Part shown: positions 16,627-24,768 of the stretch, one piece after another | Numbering within the stretch: position 1 is the first letter of the stretch | How the letters are laid out: the number at the start of each line of letters is the position of its first letter | Source: Chryseobacterium sp. IHB B 17019 | GTDB taxonomy: Bacteria; Bacteroidota; Bacteroidia; Flavobacteriales; Weeksellaceae | Direction of reading: 5' to 3' | Assembly: GCF_001456155.1 (NCBI RefSeq) | Contig: NZ_CP013293.1 | Span: 1,736,001 to 1,800,000, forward strand | DNA: 64,000 nt | Made by a program: the position numbers and the translations under genes | Notes under the pieces: model-generated | The model's input: the letters and a program-made list of their open reading frames with translations, nothing else | The model's database searches: none | What the model was told of the DNA's origin: nothing

Positions 16627-17166
16627 TTAATTTAATTGAAAATCTTTTTTAACCTGATTAAGTTTCGATTTTACAGATGCATCTACCTGCTGGTCTCCTA
16701 CTCTTAAAATGTAACCTCCTAAAATTTCAGGTTTTACATTTACTATCAAATCGAAGTTTGAGTTTGTATTTACCAGGTTTGTAGATTTTAAAATCTGATC
16801 AAGGTTTTCTTTTGAAAGCTGAGTTGCCGTCGTAAGAGTTATTCTCTGTACCCCGTTGATATCTTCAACTTTATTGATGAATTCCTGAGCGATATTTTTC
16901 AGTTGGTTTTCTCTACCCTGTCTGATAACCAAAGTGATCAAATTCTGTGAAGAAGCTGATAAACTTTTGAAAATCTCTTTTGCTACCTCTACTTTCTTTT
17001 TAGAATCAATGTAAGGGGTCATGAAGAATTTGTTCAAATCCTGAGATTTTTTCATAATCTTCACCACATCTTTCATTTCAGAAAATACAGTAGCCGTTTG
17101 CCCTGATTCGTTTGTAAAATCAAGTAAACCTTGTGCGTATCTTTTAGCTACTTTAGATGTAAGCAT
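16627..17166 (-). CDS. atpH: ATP synthase F1 delta subunit
   Basis: 179 residues, usual length. N-terminal helical domain (S-K-V-A-K-R-Y-A-Q-G-L-L-D-F) and the C-terminal signature L-x-V-N-V-K-P-E-I-L-G-G-Y-I-L-R-V-G-D-Q-Q-V-D-A-S-V-K-S-K-L identify OSCP/delta. Forms the peripheral stalk cap binding F1 to subunit b. Start lies 2 bp behind atpF, so translation is tightly coupled. Confidence 0.95.
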   Translation of the reverse strand: MLTSKVAKRYAQGLLDFTNESGQTATVFSEMKDVVKIMKKSQDLNKFFMTPYIDSKKKVEVAKEIFKSLSASSQNLITLVIRQGRENQLKNIAQEFINKVEDINGVQRITLTTATQLSKENLDQILKSTNLVNTNSNFDLIVNVKPEILGGYILRVGDQQVDASVKSKLNQVKKDFQLN

Positions 17167-17168
17167 TA

Positions 17169-17663
17169 TTAGTTAAGGTTAGATTTGTTTAAATAATTTT
17201 GAACTAATTCGTTTTGAGCCTCGCTGTTATCAAGCTTTTGTTTCAAGATAGATTCTGCGATGTTTACAGATAAAGCACCGATCTGAGTTTTGATGTCTGC
17301 CATTGCAGCATTCTTTTCAGAATTAATTGTCTGTTTAGCTGCTTCAATCATTTTATCTCCTTCAGCTTTAGCAGCATCTTTAGCTTCACCTACGATTCTA
17401 TCTTTAATTTCTCTGGCTTCTTTAAGGATAGCATCTCTTTCGACTTTAGCCTCACGAATGATTCTTTCGTTATCTTCTTTTAAAGTTTCCATTTCTTTTC
17501 TTGCCAATGTAGCTTGATTAAGAGCGTCAACAATAGAAGTTTCTCTGTCGTTTACTGCATTTACGATTGGTTTCCAAGCGTATTTTGCAAGAAGAAACAA
17601 TAGGATAACAAAAGTAAGGGTCATCCAAAACAAAAGTCCAATTCCAGGTTCTATAATTCCCAT
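17169..17663 (-). CDS. atpF: ATP synthase F0 b subunit
   Basis: 164 residues. One N-terminal transmembrane helix (about 7-26, G-L-L-F-W-M-T-L-T-F-V-I-L-L-F-L-L) and a long charged coiled coil (about 35-150) rich in Ala, Glu and Lys, as expected for the stator stalk. K-Y-A-W-K-P-I follows the membrane helix as in other b subunits. The 100-bp gap before it contains a strong hairpin (17711-17747) separating it from atpE. Confidence 0.95.
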   Translation of the reverse strand: MGIIEPGIGLLFWMTLTFVILLFLLAKYAWKPIVNAVNDRETSIVDALNQATLARKEMETLKEDNERIIREAKVERDAILKEAREIKDRIVGEAKDAAKAEGDKMIEAAKQTINSEKNAAMADIKTQIGALSVNIAESILKQKLDNSEAQNELVQNYLNKSNLN

Positions 17664-17710
17664 ATCTGTAATTCTTTTTTAAATGTTATTTTATGGATTG
17701 TTTTTTTAAA

Positions 17711-17747
17711 ATTCTTAGCAGCAGCCAACCGCTTCACTGCTAAGAAT
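17711..17747 (-). promoter_or_regulatory. Strong intercistronic hairpin between atpE and atpF
   Basis: Perfect 11-bp stem (17711-17721 / 17737-17747, arm CTGCTAAGAAT) with additional AGC/GCT pairing inside the loop. It follows the atpE stop by 16 nt on the coding strand and has only a short T run after it, so partial termination or RNA 3'-end protection is more likely than full termination (inference). Confidence 0.65.
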
Positions 17748-17763
17748 GCTTTTTTGAGGATAA

Positions 17764-17982
17764 TTACTTGATGAAAGCACCAAAGATAATCGCGATAAGA
17801 CCAGCACCTTCAATAAGACCAGCAGCAATAAGCATTGCTCCTTGAATCTTACCAGCTTGCTCAGGTTGTCTAGCGATAGCATCCATTGCATGTCCACCGA
17901 TTTTACCGATACCTAGACCTACACCTAGTACTGCTAAACCGATACCTACGTAAATTAATCCTGCTCCAGTTGATAAATCCAT
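17764..17982 (-). CDS. atpE: ATP synthase F0 c subunit
   Basis: 72 residues in two transmembrane helices joined by the polar loop A-R-Q-P-E-Q. Glycine-rich first helix (G-I-G-L-A-V-L-G-V-G-L-G-I-G) and the ion-carrying Glu in L-I-E-G-A-G-L-I-A in helix 2. I do not see the Gln and Ser/Thr partners of a Na-binding site, so a proton-driven ring is likely (inference). Needed in many copies per enzyme, consistent with the hairpin downstream. Confidence 0.96.
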   Translation of the reverse strand: MDLSTGAGLIYVGIGLAVLGVGLGIGKIGGHAMDAIARQPEQAGKIQGAMLIAAGLIEGAGLIAIIFGAFIK

Positions 17983-18028
17983 AATAAATAAATTATATTA
18001 GTTAAAAATTATTTTAAATTTTGTTTAA

Positions 18029-19150
18029 TTAATGTGCATGCTCTTCGTGACCGTGATCATGCTCTGCAACTGCAATACCAATAAATAATGCTGATAATAC
18101 AGTAAAGATATATGCTTGTAACGCCGCTACTAATAATTCCAATACGGATACAAATAATGCTAATGGTACAGATGCAAATCCTAAGAAAGGAGATTTGAAA
18201 ATGAAGATTAATGAAATAATCGCCAAAATCATAATGTGTCCCGCTGTAACGTTAGCAAAAAGTCGCATCATCAAAGCGAAAGGCTTTGTAAAGATCCCAA
18301 TGATCTCGATTGGAACCATAATAGGATACAATAAGATCGGAACCGGTGGCATAAAGATGTGTTTCCAATAATCTTTATTAGCACTGAATAGTGTAATTAG
18401 TAAAGTAATGATTGCTAAAACCGCAGTGATTGCAATATTACCTGTAAGGTTTGCCCCAAAAGGGAAGAACGGAATCAATCCAAATAAGTTGTTAAACCAG
18501 ATAAAGAAAAATGCTGTTAATAAATAAGGCATATATCTTTTATATTTAACAGACCCAATATTTGGAATAGCTACTTCGTCTCTTATAAATACAATGACAG
18601 GCTCCATAACTTTTCCAATACCTTTTGGAAGTTGAGATTTTTTATAGTTTCTTGCCATTCCGATAAATATAATTGCCATAAAAATCACTGACAAGAACAT
18701 TGAAGCTGCATTTTTAGTCACTGACAAATCAAAAAACACTTCATTTGATTTTTGTTTCCCACTTATAATTGAAAATAAAGTTGCTTTTTCAATTCCTTTC
18801 GTAGAAACTACTTGTCCGTGCTCCAAAGTATATCCGTCGTGTTCATGACCATGAGCTATACTGCTGGAAAGAAAAGTATGCCATCCTTCATTATCCTTAA
18901 TAATTACCGGCAACGGGATAGAAACATGATGCTCTTCACCATTATCATCTTTTGTAGTCCATAAATGCCATTCGTTTGAATCACCAATGTGTTCCATGAT
19001 CATTTTAGTGGCATTGAAGCTCTCTCCCGCTTCTTTGTGCTCTACTTTTTCAGCCGACTTCTCACCCTCAGATTCGTGTTGTGCAGTAGCTAAACCGCTA
19101 ATAAACACAAACAAAAATGCGAAAAATAATGAAGAAATTTTTCTGTTCAT
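18029..19150 (-). CDS. atpB: ATP synthase F0 a subunit with long N-terminal extension
   Basis: 373 residues, about 110 longer than the E. coli subunit. Residues 1-23 look like a cleavable signal peptide (ends A-T-A-Q), followed by a hydrophilic, His- and Glu-rich domain of about 120 residues and then the a-subunit membrane part. The essential Arg sits in M-M-R-L-F-A-N-V-T-A-G-H. The C-terminus is His-rich (H-D-H-G-H-E-E-H-A-H). Such an extension is seen in other Bacteroidota. First gene of the main operon, with a promoter at 19171-19201 and a leader of only about 15 nt. Confidence 0.95.
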   Translation of the reverse strand: MNRKISSLFFAFLFVFISGLATAQHESEGEKSAEKVEHKEAGESFNATKMIMEHIGDSNEWHLWTTKDDNGEEHHVSIPLPVIIKDNEGWHTFLSSSIAHGHEHDGYTLEHGQVVSTKGIEKATLFSIISGKQKSNEVFFDLSVTKNAASMFLSVIFMAIIFIGMARNYKKSQLPKGIGKVMEPVIVFIRDEVAIPNIGSVKYKRYMPYLLTAFFFIWFNNLFGLIPFFPFGANLTGNIAITAVLAIITLLITLFSANKDYWKHIFMPPVPILLYPIMVPIEIIGIFTKPFALMMRLFANVTAGHIMILAIISLIFIFKSPFLGFASVPLALFVSVLELLVAALQAYIFTVLSALFIGIAVAEHDHGHEEHAH

Positions 19151-19170
19151 ATCTCTTTTTTAATCGTGTG

Positions 19171-19201
19171 CAAATATATCGATTTTATTAAACTTTACCA
19201 A
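19171..19201 (-). promoter_or_regulatory. Promoter of the atp operon
   Basis: Minus strand: TTGG (19198-19201), 19-nt spacer, TATATTTG (19171-19178); the -7 box is a perfect TAnnTTTG. Confidence 0.7.
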
Positions 19202-19232
19202 TATTAAAAATTGATTTTTATCATCAAAAAAA

Positions 19233-19502
19233 TCAGGATTTATTAATGAGTTTTATTACAGATAAATATATAAGGAATGAACCAACAATAAAGCAAATAA
19301 CAATAAAGAGAAAATTATCTCTTGTTTTGTCAATTATTATTAAAGAAATAATCAGCCAAATAATATCTTTAGAAAGATTTGTAGCTAAAAATTTCATTCC
19401 GGCGTCCGGTTTACCATATAAATATCTTTTAAATACTATAAATATGATAATATTCAAAAATAATAATAGAAATATAATAATAAAACTATCCCAAAAATTC
19501 AT
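19233..19502 (-). CDS. Small integral membrane protein, possibly AtpI-like
   Basis: 89 residues with three very hydrophobic segments (about 5-24, 44-60, 66-84) and short polar loops (K-R-Y-L-Y-G-K-P-D-A-G near 25-35). Position directly upstream of atpB is where Bacteroidota usually carry AtpZ/AtpI-type assembly factors, and the topology fits AtpI, but sequence alone does not prove it. The strand is chosen because a near-ideal promoter (19507-19535) points into it and places transcription start at the ATG (leaderless). A plus-strand ORF of the same size overlaps it and is rejected. Confidence 0.6.
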   Translation of the reverse strand: MNFWDSFIIIFLLLFLNIIIFIVFKRYLYGKPDAGMKFLATNLSKDIIWLIISLIIIDKTRDNFLFIVICFIVGSFLIYLSVIKLINKS

Positions 19503-19506
19503 TTTG

Positions 19507-19535
19507 CAAAAATAGAATTATAATTCAGAAACAAA
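19507..19535 (-). promoter_or_regulatory. Promoter of the AtpI-like gene (leaderless)
   Basis: Minus strand: TTTG (19532-19535), 17-nt spacer, TATTTTTG (19507-19514), ATG 4 nt further on. The transcript would begin at or within a base or two of the start codon. Confidence 0.7.
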
Positions 19536-19577
19536 AATCTCAATACCTTATATAATATATATTATTTAAAAATTCCT

Positions 19578-19585
19578 TATTTTTG
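19578..19585 (+). promoter_or_regulatory. -7 element of ffh
   Basis: TATTTTTG 23 nt before the ffh ATG; no clear TTTG at the -33 position. Confidence 0.5.
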
Positions 19586-19608
19586 CAAACCTATAATTTA
19601 CAATACAT

Positions 19609-20970
19609 ATGTTTAATAGTTTACAGGATAAATTAGACAAGGCGCTTCATAATATTTCGGGACGTGGAAAAATCACGGAAATCAATGTGGCGGAAACCGT
19701 AAAAGAGATCCGTAGAGCATTGGTGGATGCCGATGTTAATTATAAAGTTGCCAAAGATCTTACGAAAAGAGTTCAGGATAAAGCGTTGGGACAAAATGTT
19801 CTTACTTCGCTTACTCCAGGGCAGTTGATGACAAAAATTGTCCATGATGAATTAGTAGATTTAATGGGAGGTTCCCAGGAAGGAATTAATCTTTCAGGAA
19901 AACCATCTGTGATTCTTATTGCAGGTCTTCAGGGTTCCGGTAAGACAACTTTCTCTGGAAAACTGGCTAATTTTTTAAAGACTAAAAGAAATAAAAAACC
20001 TCTTTTGGTAGCTTGTGACGTATATCGTCCGGCAGCGATCGACCAGCTAAAAGTACTGGGCGGACAAATCGGGGTTCCTGTTTTCACGGAAGAAGGTTCT
20101 ACAAATCCTTCTACGATTGCTGAAAACGCAATTAATTTCGCTAAATCAAACGGCCACGATGTGGTGATCGTTGATACGGCGGGTCGTCTTGCGATTGATG
20201 AGCAGATGATGAACGAAATTAAATCAGTTCATTATTTCATTAAGCCAAACGAAACTTTATTCGTTGTTGACTCTATGACAGGTCAGGATGCCGTAAATAC
20301 GGCAAAAGCTTTCAACGAAGCTTTAAATTTTGATGGTGTTGTTTTAACAAAATTAGACGGTGATACCCGTGGTGGAGCTGCATTAACGATTCGTTCGGTG
20401 GTTGAAAAGCCGATCAAATTCATTTCTACAGGGGAAAAAATGGAAGCTTTGGATATCTTCTACCCTGAAAGGATGGCAGACAGGATCCTGGGAATGGGAG
20501 ACGTTGTTTCCTTGGTAGAAAGAGCTCAGGAGCAGTTTGATGAGGAAGAAGCGAAAAAACTTCACAAGAAAATTGCTAAAAATGAGTTTGGTTTTGATGA
20601 TTTCTTAAAGCAGATTAATCAAATCAAGAAAATGGGTAACATGAAGGATTTGATGGGGATGATTCCTGGGGTTGGAAAGGCAATTAAAGATGTTGAAATC
20701 AGCGATGATGCATTTAAGCATATTGAAGCGATCATCTATTCTATGACGCCGGATGAGAGAAGAAGACCTTCTATTATCAATACTCAGAGAAAGCAGAGAA
20801 TTGCAAAAGGTGCGGGTAGAAAAATTGAAGATGTGAATCAACTAATGAAGCAATTCGACCAAATGGGTAAAATGATGAAGATGATGCAGGGCCCACAAGG
20901 AAAGCAGATGATGCAGATGATGAGCAAAATGCCGAATATGCCGGGAATGGGCGGAATGTTTGGAAAATAG
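19609..20970 (+). CDS. ffh: Signal recognition particle protein Ffh
   Basis: 453 residues in the N-G-M order. N domain 1-90; GTPase G domain with G-L-Q-G-S-G-K-T-T (about 107-115), D-V-Y-R-P-A-A, D-T-A-G-R (about 190) and T-K-L-D-G-D (about 248); Met-rich M domain from about 300 (M-K-M-M-Q-G-P, Q-M-M-Q-M-M) that binds SRP RNA and signal peptides. Targets nascent membrane proteins to FtsY at the inner membrane. Monocistronic, with a bidirectional terminator behind it. Confidence 0.98.
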   Translation: MFNSLQDKLDKALHNISGRGKITEINVAETVKEIRRALVDADVNYKVAKDLTKRVQDKALGQNVLTSLTPGQLMTKIVHDELVDLMGGSQEGINLSGKPSVILIAGLQGSGKTTFSGKLANFLKTKRNKKPLLVACDVYRPAAIDQLKVLGGQIGVPVFTEEGSTNPSTIAENAINFAKSNGHDVVIVDTAGRLAIDEQMMNEIKSVHYFIKPNETLFVVDSMTGQDAVNTAKAFNEALNFDGVVLTKLDGDTRGGAALTIRSVVEKPIKFISTGEKMEALDIFYPERMADRILGMGDVVSLVERAQEQFDEEEAKKLHKKIAKNEFGFDDFLKQINQIKKMGNMKDLMGMIPGVGKAIKDVEISDDAFKHIEAIIYSMTPDERRRPSIINTQRKQRIAKGAGRKIEDVNQLMKQFDQMGKMMKMMQGPQGKQMMQMMSKMPNMPGMGGMFGK

Positions 20971-20981
20971 AAAAGATATAT

Positions 20982-21019
20982 AAAAAAAAACTCTCAGAAA
21001 ATTCTGAGAGTTTTTTTTT
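20982..21019. terminator. Bidirectional terminator between ffh and the 21030-21683 gene
   Basis: A9-CTCTCAGAA / TTCTGAGAG-T9 hairpin; A and T tracts on either side let it serve both convergent genes. Confidence 0.88.
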
Positions 21020-21029
21020 GAGTTTGCTA

Positions 21030-21683
21030 TTACTTGAATTTATATCCTATTCCAATCTGGAAGAAATTCATCCTCATTTTTTCGTCGGCAACAGGATCTT
21101 TAATCATATTAGATAATCCGAAACTATAACGTGCATCTACAAAAAGTCCTTTGTATACGTTATAATCCGCACCTAAAAATAATCCGAACTCAGCAGACTT
21201 CAAACCATCATCAAATGATTCTTCCAGGAAGCTTTCTGCTTCATCCAGTAATTGCGGATCCGCTGTACCTCCCGATACATCAATGTTTACTTTAGTACCC
21301 GTTTTAATGCTTACAAAAGGTCCAGCATATACTGCAAAATCAGGTGTTGCATAATATCTTGCAGATACAGGAATTACAATTCTGTTTAAATTGAAATTCT
21401 CCGTCACGGTAATGCCAGACATTGAAACTTCAGCTTTACCGCCAAGATTAGCGTACTGAACTTCTCCCTGTACAGCAAATTTATTGTTGAATTTATGCTC
21501 AACCAAAGCACCCACGTAAAAGCCTGCCTTTGATTTCAGCCCACCGTCTACTCCTTCAAAAGCGTCAAGATCTTCATTAGACGTTAATTTAGATAAGGCA
21601 AATCCACCTTTTAATCCGAAAGTTGTCTGTGCATTAGCCGCTGTAAATAATGCTAAAGCTGATGCGAATAGAATTTTTTTCAT
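21030..21683 (-). CDS. Outer-membrane beta-barrel protein (PorT-like)
   Basis: 217 residues. Signal peptide 1-19 (ends A-N-A-Q), then alternating amphipathic strands (G-L-K-G-G-F-A-L-S-K-L; V-Q-G-E-V-Q-Y-A-N-L-G; V-S-A-R-Y-Y; F-V-D-A-R-Y-S-F-G-L-S) and a C-terminal aromatic strand (F-Q-I-G-I-G-Y-K-F-K). Fits the OMP_b-brl_2/PorT-like family of eight-stranded barrels. Related in pattern to the 25810-26472 product. Function unknown; outer membrane location inferred. Confidence 0.88.
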   Translation of the reverse strand: MKKILFASALALFTAANAQTTFGLKGGFALSKLTSNEDLDAFEGVDGGLKSKAGFYVGALVEHKFNNKFAVQGEVQYANLGGKAEVSMSGITVTENFNLNRIVIPVSARYYATPDFAVYAGPFVSIKTGTKVNIDVSGGTADPQLLDEAESFLEESFDDGLKSAEFGLFLGADYNVYKGLFVDARYSFGLSNMIKDPVADEKMRMNFFQIGIGYKFK

Positions 21684-21742
21684 GATATTAGCTTAAATTT
21701 TATAGATTCATTGCTGAACCTTTTTTGTGTTTAACCGTTTAA

Positions 21743-22378
21743 TTATTTATCAGATTTCTGAGCCTTAGCTTTGATGAAATAAGAGAAACCAACATTAACT
21801 CCGAAAGTTTTTACGTTTGTTTTAACATCTGTATTCATGTAAGTTTCTTTGTTTGAAAACTGATCGTAAGAAACTCCTAAGTTAACCCCTAAAGACTGAG
21901 TTGCCATATAAGTTACCCCTCCTTTTACTTTCCAAGCCAGACCGTCTGTAGTAGTTTCGTCAGATGCAGAAATACCCATAAAATCTGTTTCACCGCTGTT
22001 TTTCACTGAAGCATACCCAATTCCAGCTCCTAAGAAAGGAACGAATTTGCTGTCGTTAGTAAAATAATAAGTAGCAGTAGGCATTACAGAAAAGCTGCTT
22101 GTTGTAGCTTTGATCCCTTCATACTTTGTTGTAGCAGTAGTGTATCCTAGTTCAATACCAACAGCTAATTTGTTGATTACGAAATATCCTACTGAAGGAG
22201 AAACTGAGAATGTAGTTACTTTTGGTCCGTCTGCAGACTCGTCTCCAACTTTAACAGTTGTATTAATGCTGTTGAAACCAGCGCTTGTGTTTCCACTGAT
22301 TACCCAGTCACCTTTAGTCATCTGAGCGTTTGAAAGTCCGAAAAGTGCAACTGCACCAGCTAGTAATAGTTTTTTCAT
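21743..22378 (-). CDS. Outer-membrane beta-barrel protein
   Basis: 211 residues. Signal peptide M-K-K-L-L-L-A-G-A-V-A-L-F-G-L-S-N-A-Q, practically the same as in the two genes upstream, then a barrel with G-Y-F-V-I-N-K-L-A-V-G-I-E-L-G-Y and Y-F-T-N-D-S-K-F-V-P-F-L-G-A-G-I-G-Y strands. Unlike its relatives it ends in a charged tail (K-A-K-A-Q-K-S-D-K) rather than an aromatic residue, which is unusual for a barrel. Probably co-transcribed with 22419-23087 (40-bp gap). Confidence 0.87.
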   Translation of the reverse strand: MKKLLLAGAVALFGLSNAQMTKGDWVISGNTSAGFNSINTTVKVGDESADGPKVTTFSVSPSVGYFVINKLAVGIELGYTTATTKYEGIKATTSSFSVMPTATYYFTNDSKFVPFLGAGIGYASVKNSGETDFMGISASDETTTDGLAWKVKGGVTYMATQSLGVNLGVSYDQFSNKETYMNTDVKTNVKTFGVNVGFSYFIKAKAQKSDK

Positions 22379-22418
22379 TTTATTTAATTTTAAAAGTTAT
22401 GTTATTATTTTAATTTGA

Positions 22419-23087
22419 TTATTTAGCAAAAACATATTTTACCCCGAAAGAAATTGCAGATAGGTTTAAACCAAAATTATAGTTTTTAACATCTGTATTA
22501 TCTTCGTCTTTATACTTTAAATTCTTGTATCCAAATTCTCCAATTGTGGCTTCGATCGTCCAGTTTTTGTTTAAGAAATAGTCCAAACCTGGTTTTACAT
22601 TTACACCGATTGAGGTATATTTTCTTTCAACCGATAAAGTCTCCTGTCCCATAGATCCGGACATTCCGTCCACGTATGTTACTAATGCATCATGATTGAT
22701 TTTTCCAAATTCCATTGGAACTTCCAGTTGTCCGAAGAAGTATAATTTATCTGATAAAGTCCAGTATTTTCTGATGAATGGAGCTACTACAACAGCGTTT
22801 GTTTTCCCTGTATAGTCAATAATAGTAGCGAAAGGACCGCTAGAAAGAGTTTGAGTATACTCAGTTTTACTGTTTTTTAATCCTAAACCAGTTCCCACGG
22901 CCAAATTTGGTGCTACAAATACAGCTACTGTAGGTATTACTTTAAAATCCTGAGTTTTCTCATTTGTTGTTTTATTCTCCTCCTGAGTATAACTTATCTG
23001 TCCGGAAACGTAAAAAGTTCCTGTTTTAATTTGGGCATTAGAAAGTCCGAAAAGCGCAACAGCTCCGGCCAATATTAGTTTTTTCAT
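22419..23087 (-). CDS. Outer-membrane beta-barrel protein, tandem paralogue
   Basis: 222 residues; signal peptide 1-19, barrel strands and the C-terminal V-K-Y-V-F-A-K. Shares long blocks with the 23159-23815 product (Y-W-T-L-S-D-K-L-Y; V-K-P-G-L-D-Y-F-L-N-K-N-W; I-E-A-T-I-G-E-F-G-Y), so the two arose by tandem duplication. Surface loops differ, including the loop before the conserved K-Y-T-x-x-G-V strand. Function unknown. Confidence 0.88.
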   Translation of the reverse strand: MKKLILAGAVALFGLSNAQIKTGTFYVSGQISYTQEENKTTNEKTQDFKVIPTVAVFVAPNLAVGTGLGLKNSKTEYTQTLSSGPFATIIDYTGKTNAVVVAPFIRKYWTLSDKLYFFGQLEVPMEFGKINHDALVTYVDGMSGSMGQETLSVERKYTSIGVNVKPGLDYFLNKNWTIEATIGEFGYKNLKYKDEDNTDVKNYNFGLNLSAISFGVKYVFAK

Positions 23088-23109
23088 GGTATAGTTTTTA
23101 TATGTAGAA

Positions 23110-23135
23110 AAAGCCCTGAGTAAACTCAGGACTTT
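23110..23135 (-). terminator. Terminator between the two tandem barrel genes
   Basis: 12-bp stem with one wobble (23110-23121 / 23124-23135) and a T run on the minus strand; behind the 23159-23815 gene. Confidence 0.7.
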
Positions 23136-23158
23136 ATTTTTAATGCTTTTAGCTTAAA

Positions 23159-23815
23159 TTATTTAGCGAAAACATACTTAACTCCGAAAGTAACTGATGA
23201 TAAGTTCAATCCGAAAGTGTAGTTGTTTGTAGCATCACCATCTTTTGGCTTGTAGTTGTTATAACCAAATTCTCCGATTGTAGCTTCGATAGACCAGTTT
23301 TTGTTTAAGAAATAATCTAAACCTGGCTTCACAGTAACACCTACTTGAGTGTATTTAGCTTCAGAAGAATTTGAAGTTGTAGCTGTAGTAGAACCTGTAG
23401 TAGCTACAGTAGTGCTTTCAACCTCAGTCTTACCGAACTGCATTGGTACTGCCAATTGTCCGAAGATATATAATTTGTCAGACAAAGTCCAGTATTTTCT
23501 TACGAAAGGCTCAACAACAAATGCAGGATTTTTGATGATATCCTCGCTTACAACTGTAGTTCCCGGTAAGAAAGCCGTACTTGTTTCAGTAGTTTTTGAA
23601 GTCTGGTATCCTACTCCAACACCAACTGCTAAGTTTGTTCCTACGAAATATCCAACTCTAGGTAATACGTTGAAATCTTCTTTTTTATAGTTACCGTTGT
23701 TTGTTTCTTCTTGAGAATACCCTACAGATCCTGAAAGATAAGCAGTTCCTTTAGCGATTTGAGCATTAGATAAACCGAAAAGTGCAACAGCACCAGCTAA
23801 TAATACTTTTTTCAT
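23159..23815 (-). CDS. Outer-membrane beta-barrel protein, tandem paralogue
   Basis: 218 residues, closely related to the 22419-23087 product: same signal peptide, same core strands and the same C-terminal V-K-Y-V-F-A-K. The variable loop near 135-150 is a Thr/Ser-rich run (T-T-V-A-T-T-G-S-T-T-A-T-T-S-N-S-S), absent from the paralogue. Outer membrane; role unknown. It has its own terminator, so the duplicates may be regulated separately. Confidence 0.88.
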   Translation of the reverse strand: MKKVLLAGAVALFGLSNAQIAKGTAYLSGSVGYSQEETNNGNYKKEDFNVLPRVGYFVGTNLAVGVGVGYQTSKTTETSTAFLPGTTVVSEDIIKNPAFVVEPFVRKYWTLSDKLYIFGQLAVPMQFGKTEVESTTVATTGSTTATTSNSSEAKYTQVGVTVKPGLDYFLNKNWSIEATIGEFGYNNYKPKDGDATNNYTFGLNLSSVTFGVKYVFAK

Positions 23816-23979
23816 TTTTTTAAAATTTTAATACTTTCTGAGGGCAAATTTACAGTGATACCACTTAAAATTAAAATTTGTTAACGTGATTAATATCATT
23901 GATAAATATTAGCAATTCTCAATAATAAAGTGTATTAAATTAAGCTTTTTGACTTTTTCACAAAATTTCTAATAAAAAA

Positions 23980-24001
23980 ACTCCAATTCTGCAATTGGAG
24001 T
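23980..24001 (-). terminator. Terminator of the 24029-24538 barrel gene
   Basis: ACTCCAATT / AATTGGAGT stem with CTGC loop; T run on the minus strand. Confidence 0.75.
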
Positions 24002-24028
24002 CAGTTTTATTTGATTTTAAAAAATTTC

Positions 24029-24538
24029 TTATTTCAAAAAGAAGTTTACTCCGAAATTGACGGCTCCGAAATTATGTCTGCCGTTATCATGCCAATAAGG
24101 ACCATGATCTTTGTATTTGCTGCTGATGGTTTGGAATCCTAAATACAATTCTGTACTCCTCATCTGATATCCAACTCTTGGCGCCACATACAAACCACTG
24201 TTGATATAATCCCTGGTAGAAATAGCCGCTCCCAAATCCAATCCTACGAAAAGAGGAAGTTTAGCAAATTTATATTTTCCTGAAGCCGCAATAGGAATAA
24301 AGCCGAAATCATCTACATTATCTTTCCCGAAAAAATGAGAATATCCTGTAGTAACCCCAATGTCCAGACCTTTTGTGATATTCCACATATAAGCAGCATC
24401 TATCCCAAGGGTAACGCTTGCTGCATCTGAAGCGTCACCTAGCGGAGCTCCCACATGACCTCCCAATCTAAATCCTTCCTGCGCCTGCATTGCACCTCCT
24501 AAAAATGCAAAAGCACCTAGTAATAATAGTTTTTTCAT
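24029..24538 (-). CDS. Outer-membrane beta-barrel protein
   Basis: 169 residues from the ATG at 24538: signal peptide M-K-K-L-L-L-L-G-A-F-A-F-L-G-G-A-M-Q-A-Q, then a small barrel (G-F-R-L-G-G-H-V-G-A-P; G-V-T-T-G-Y-S-H-F-F-G; N-F-G-V-N-F-F-L-K end). A start 27 nt further upstream is open but would put nine residues before the signal peptide and overlap the -7 box at 24563-24570, so the inner start is chosen. Function unknown. Confidence 0.87.
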   Translation of the reverse strand: MKKLLLLGAFAFLGGAMQAQEGFRLGGHVGAPLGDASDAASVTLGIDAAYMWNITKGLDIGVTTGYSHFFGKDNVDDFGFIPIAASGKYKFAKLPLFVGLDLGAAISTRDYINSGLYVAPRVGYQMRSTELYLGFQTISSKYKDHGPYWHDNGRHNFGAVNFGVNFFLK

Positions 24539-24562
24539 ATTTAAAAATTTATACTTGTTTGA

Positions 24563-24570
24563 CAAAATTA
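24563..24570 (-). promoter_or_regulatory. -7 element deciding the start of the 24029-24538 gene
   Basis: Minus-strand TAATTTTG, 24 nt before the chosen ATG; lies over the alternative upstream start. No good -33 box. Confidence 0.45.
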
Positions 24571-24768
24571 CTAAAATTTGTCAACATTATTAATACTACT
24601 CTTCTTCCTTGTGTTATCAAAGAAATTTATTCATCATTATTTTAGTTTTATATTATTCTTAAAAGTATTTTACCTGAAGATAGCTGCTATCCTTTAAGAT
24701 AGTATTACAAGTTAAAAGAACTCTTTATCTGTACCTTCGCTTAAAATTATTTAAAAAAAAACATAAAT

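Noticed and set aside
19246..19515. Plus-strand 89-codon frame over the AtpI-like gene
   Set aside because: The near-ideal promoter 19507-19535 points to the minus strand, the minus-strand product has clean membrane segments, and the position fits an atp operon accessory gene.
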